Below the pieces are notes generated by a model that was given only the letters and a program-made list of their open reading frames with translations, was not told the DNA's origin and did not search any database. Source: JANMEB01 sp041740495 (lineage in GTDB: Bacteria > Planctomycetota > Planctomycetia > Pirellulales > Pirellulaceae). Taken from it: a stretch of DNA of 22,911 nt. The stretch is from contig JBGSLW010000290.1 of NCBI GenBank assembly GCA_041740495.1, positions 1 to 22,911 on the forward strand, read 5' to 3'. The position numbers were made by a program, and so were the translations under genes. Positions 22,529 through 22,911 of this stretch are shown here, one piece after another (position 1 is the stretch's first letter; each line of letters opens with the position of its first letter).

Positions 22529-22911
22529 ATCACCCTTTACCCCCCTGTGGGCCTTGGTGTTTACACATCGTGGTCTGGCCCCCTCCTCCCCCAGCGTTAT
22601 TCAATTTCTTCGTTTAACGCCAAGCCGGAGGCGCCGGCTTCGCGCTGAACAGCAAACGCAAAGTCGGCGCCTCCGGCTTCGCGCTGAACAGTAAACGCAA
22701 AGCCGGCGCCTCCGGCTTGGCGTTAAACAGTAAACGCAAAGTCGGCGCCTCCGGCTTGGCGCTGAACAGTAAACGCAAAGCCGGCGCCTCCGGCTTGGCG
22801 TTAAACAGCAAACGCAAAGTCGGCGCCTCCGGCTTCGCGCTGAACAGCAAACGCAAAGTCGGCGCCTCCGGCTTCGAGCTGAACAGCAAACGCAAAGCCG
22901 GCGCCTCCAGA
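22529..22911. other. Gene-free right end of the window, mostly repeat DNA
   Basis: Bases 22529-22607 show nothing recognisable. From 22608 on, the sequence is a copy of the palindromic repeat core followed by the 39-bp array. A minus-strand open frame over 22614-22895 exists only because 39 is a multiple of three, and is not called as a gene. Confidence 0.7.
22608..22911. repeat. Palindromic repeat core and 39-bp tandem array running off the window
   Basis: CTTCGTTTAACGCCAAGCCG (22608-22627) and its GGAGGCGCCGGC palindrome match the 18.7-kb cluster. Then come 39-bp units at 22642, 22681, 22720, 22759, 22798 and 22837, and a partial unit at 22876-22911 cut by the window end. Each unit reads GCGyTrAACAGyAAACGCAA followed by AGyCGGCGCCTCCGGCTTs. 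Adjacent units pair through GCCGGCGCC and GGAGGC-type halves, so long folded structures are possible. Units 2 and 4 are identical, and so are units 1 and 6. Confidence 0.93.

Noticed and set aside
22614..22895. Minus-strand frame encoding a 13-residue repeated peptide (KPEAPTLRLLFSA type)
   Set aside because: The frame stays open only because the 39-bp unit is a multiple of three. The peptide has no signal peptide or known repeat fold, and the DNA shows palindromes typical of non-coding repeats.
22608..22911. Possible CRISPR array
   Set aside because: The units are contiguous with no unique spacers, and no cas genes are nearby.

Overview
The window looks like chromosomal DNA from a GC-rich planctomycete, probably of the Pirellulales type. 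This is an inference from gene content and style. The window has a DUF1559 pseudopilin-type protein, exported proteins with terpene-cyclase-like repeats, a SIMPL-like protein, a PDZ protein, an exported HlyD-like adaptor, weak Shine-Dalgarno sites and many GC-rich intergenic repeats. I recognised no tRNA, rRNA, CRISPR array, intact transposase, phage gene or known defence system.

Layout from left to right. Bases 1-213 hold the 3' end of a plus-strand gene, possibly a membrane glycosyltransferase. It converges with a minus-strand topA-serA pair (221-4141; 6-bp gap), encoding DNA topoisomerase I and an E. coli-type phosphoglycerate dehydrogenase. Divergent from topA is a tightly packed plus-strand cluster: a membrane-anchored SurA/PpiD-like protein, a TerC/Alx family membrane protein, a hotdog-fold thioesterase and a HlyD-like adaptor (4346-9662). 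Its junctions are 6 bp, roughly 8 bp or an overlap, and a 4-bp ATGA overlap. An exported terpene-cyclase-fold protein follows after a 16-bp tandem repeat (9763-11025). A DUF1559 prepilin-like gene converges on it from the minus strand.

From 12390 to 15390 lies an overlapping two-component pair: a HAMP-containing histidine kinase and an NtrC-type sigma-54 activator. The kinase has a 39-bp tandem repeat and a perfect GC-rich palindrome built in frame into its ATP-binding domain. A 209-bp element with perfect 20-bp inverted ends, holding a remnant of a REP-associated (Y1) transposase, fills the gap between the regulator and a convergent glycosyltransferase gene (15601-17442). A SIMPL-like exported protein is divergent from the glycosyltransferase (17659-18642).

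The right end (18.6-22.9 kb) holds a Rossmann-type, methyltransferase-like protein, a ketoacyl-ACP synthase III family enzyme and a secreted PDZ protein. It lies between two clusters of the same GC-rich palindromic repeat family (18693-19002 and 22608-22911). The second cluster grows into a regular 39-bp array that runs off the window.

Most genes are chromosomal housekeeping or envelope functions: DNA topology, serine synthesis, envelope biogenesis, lipid synthesis and sigma-54 signalling. I see no convincing new multi-gene system. The strongest unusual signals are the repeat insertion inside the kinase, the transposase-derived inverted-repeat element between convergent genes, a hairpin with a competing fold between divergent genes, and the short in-register tandem repeats.
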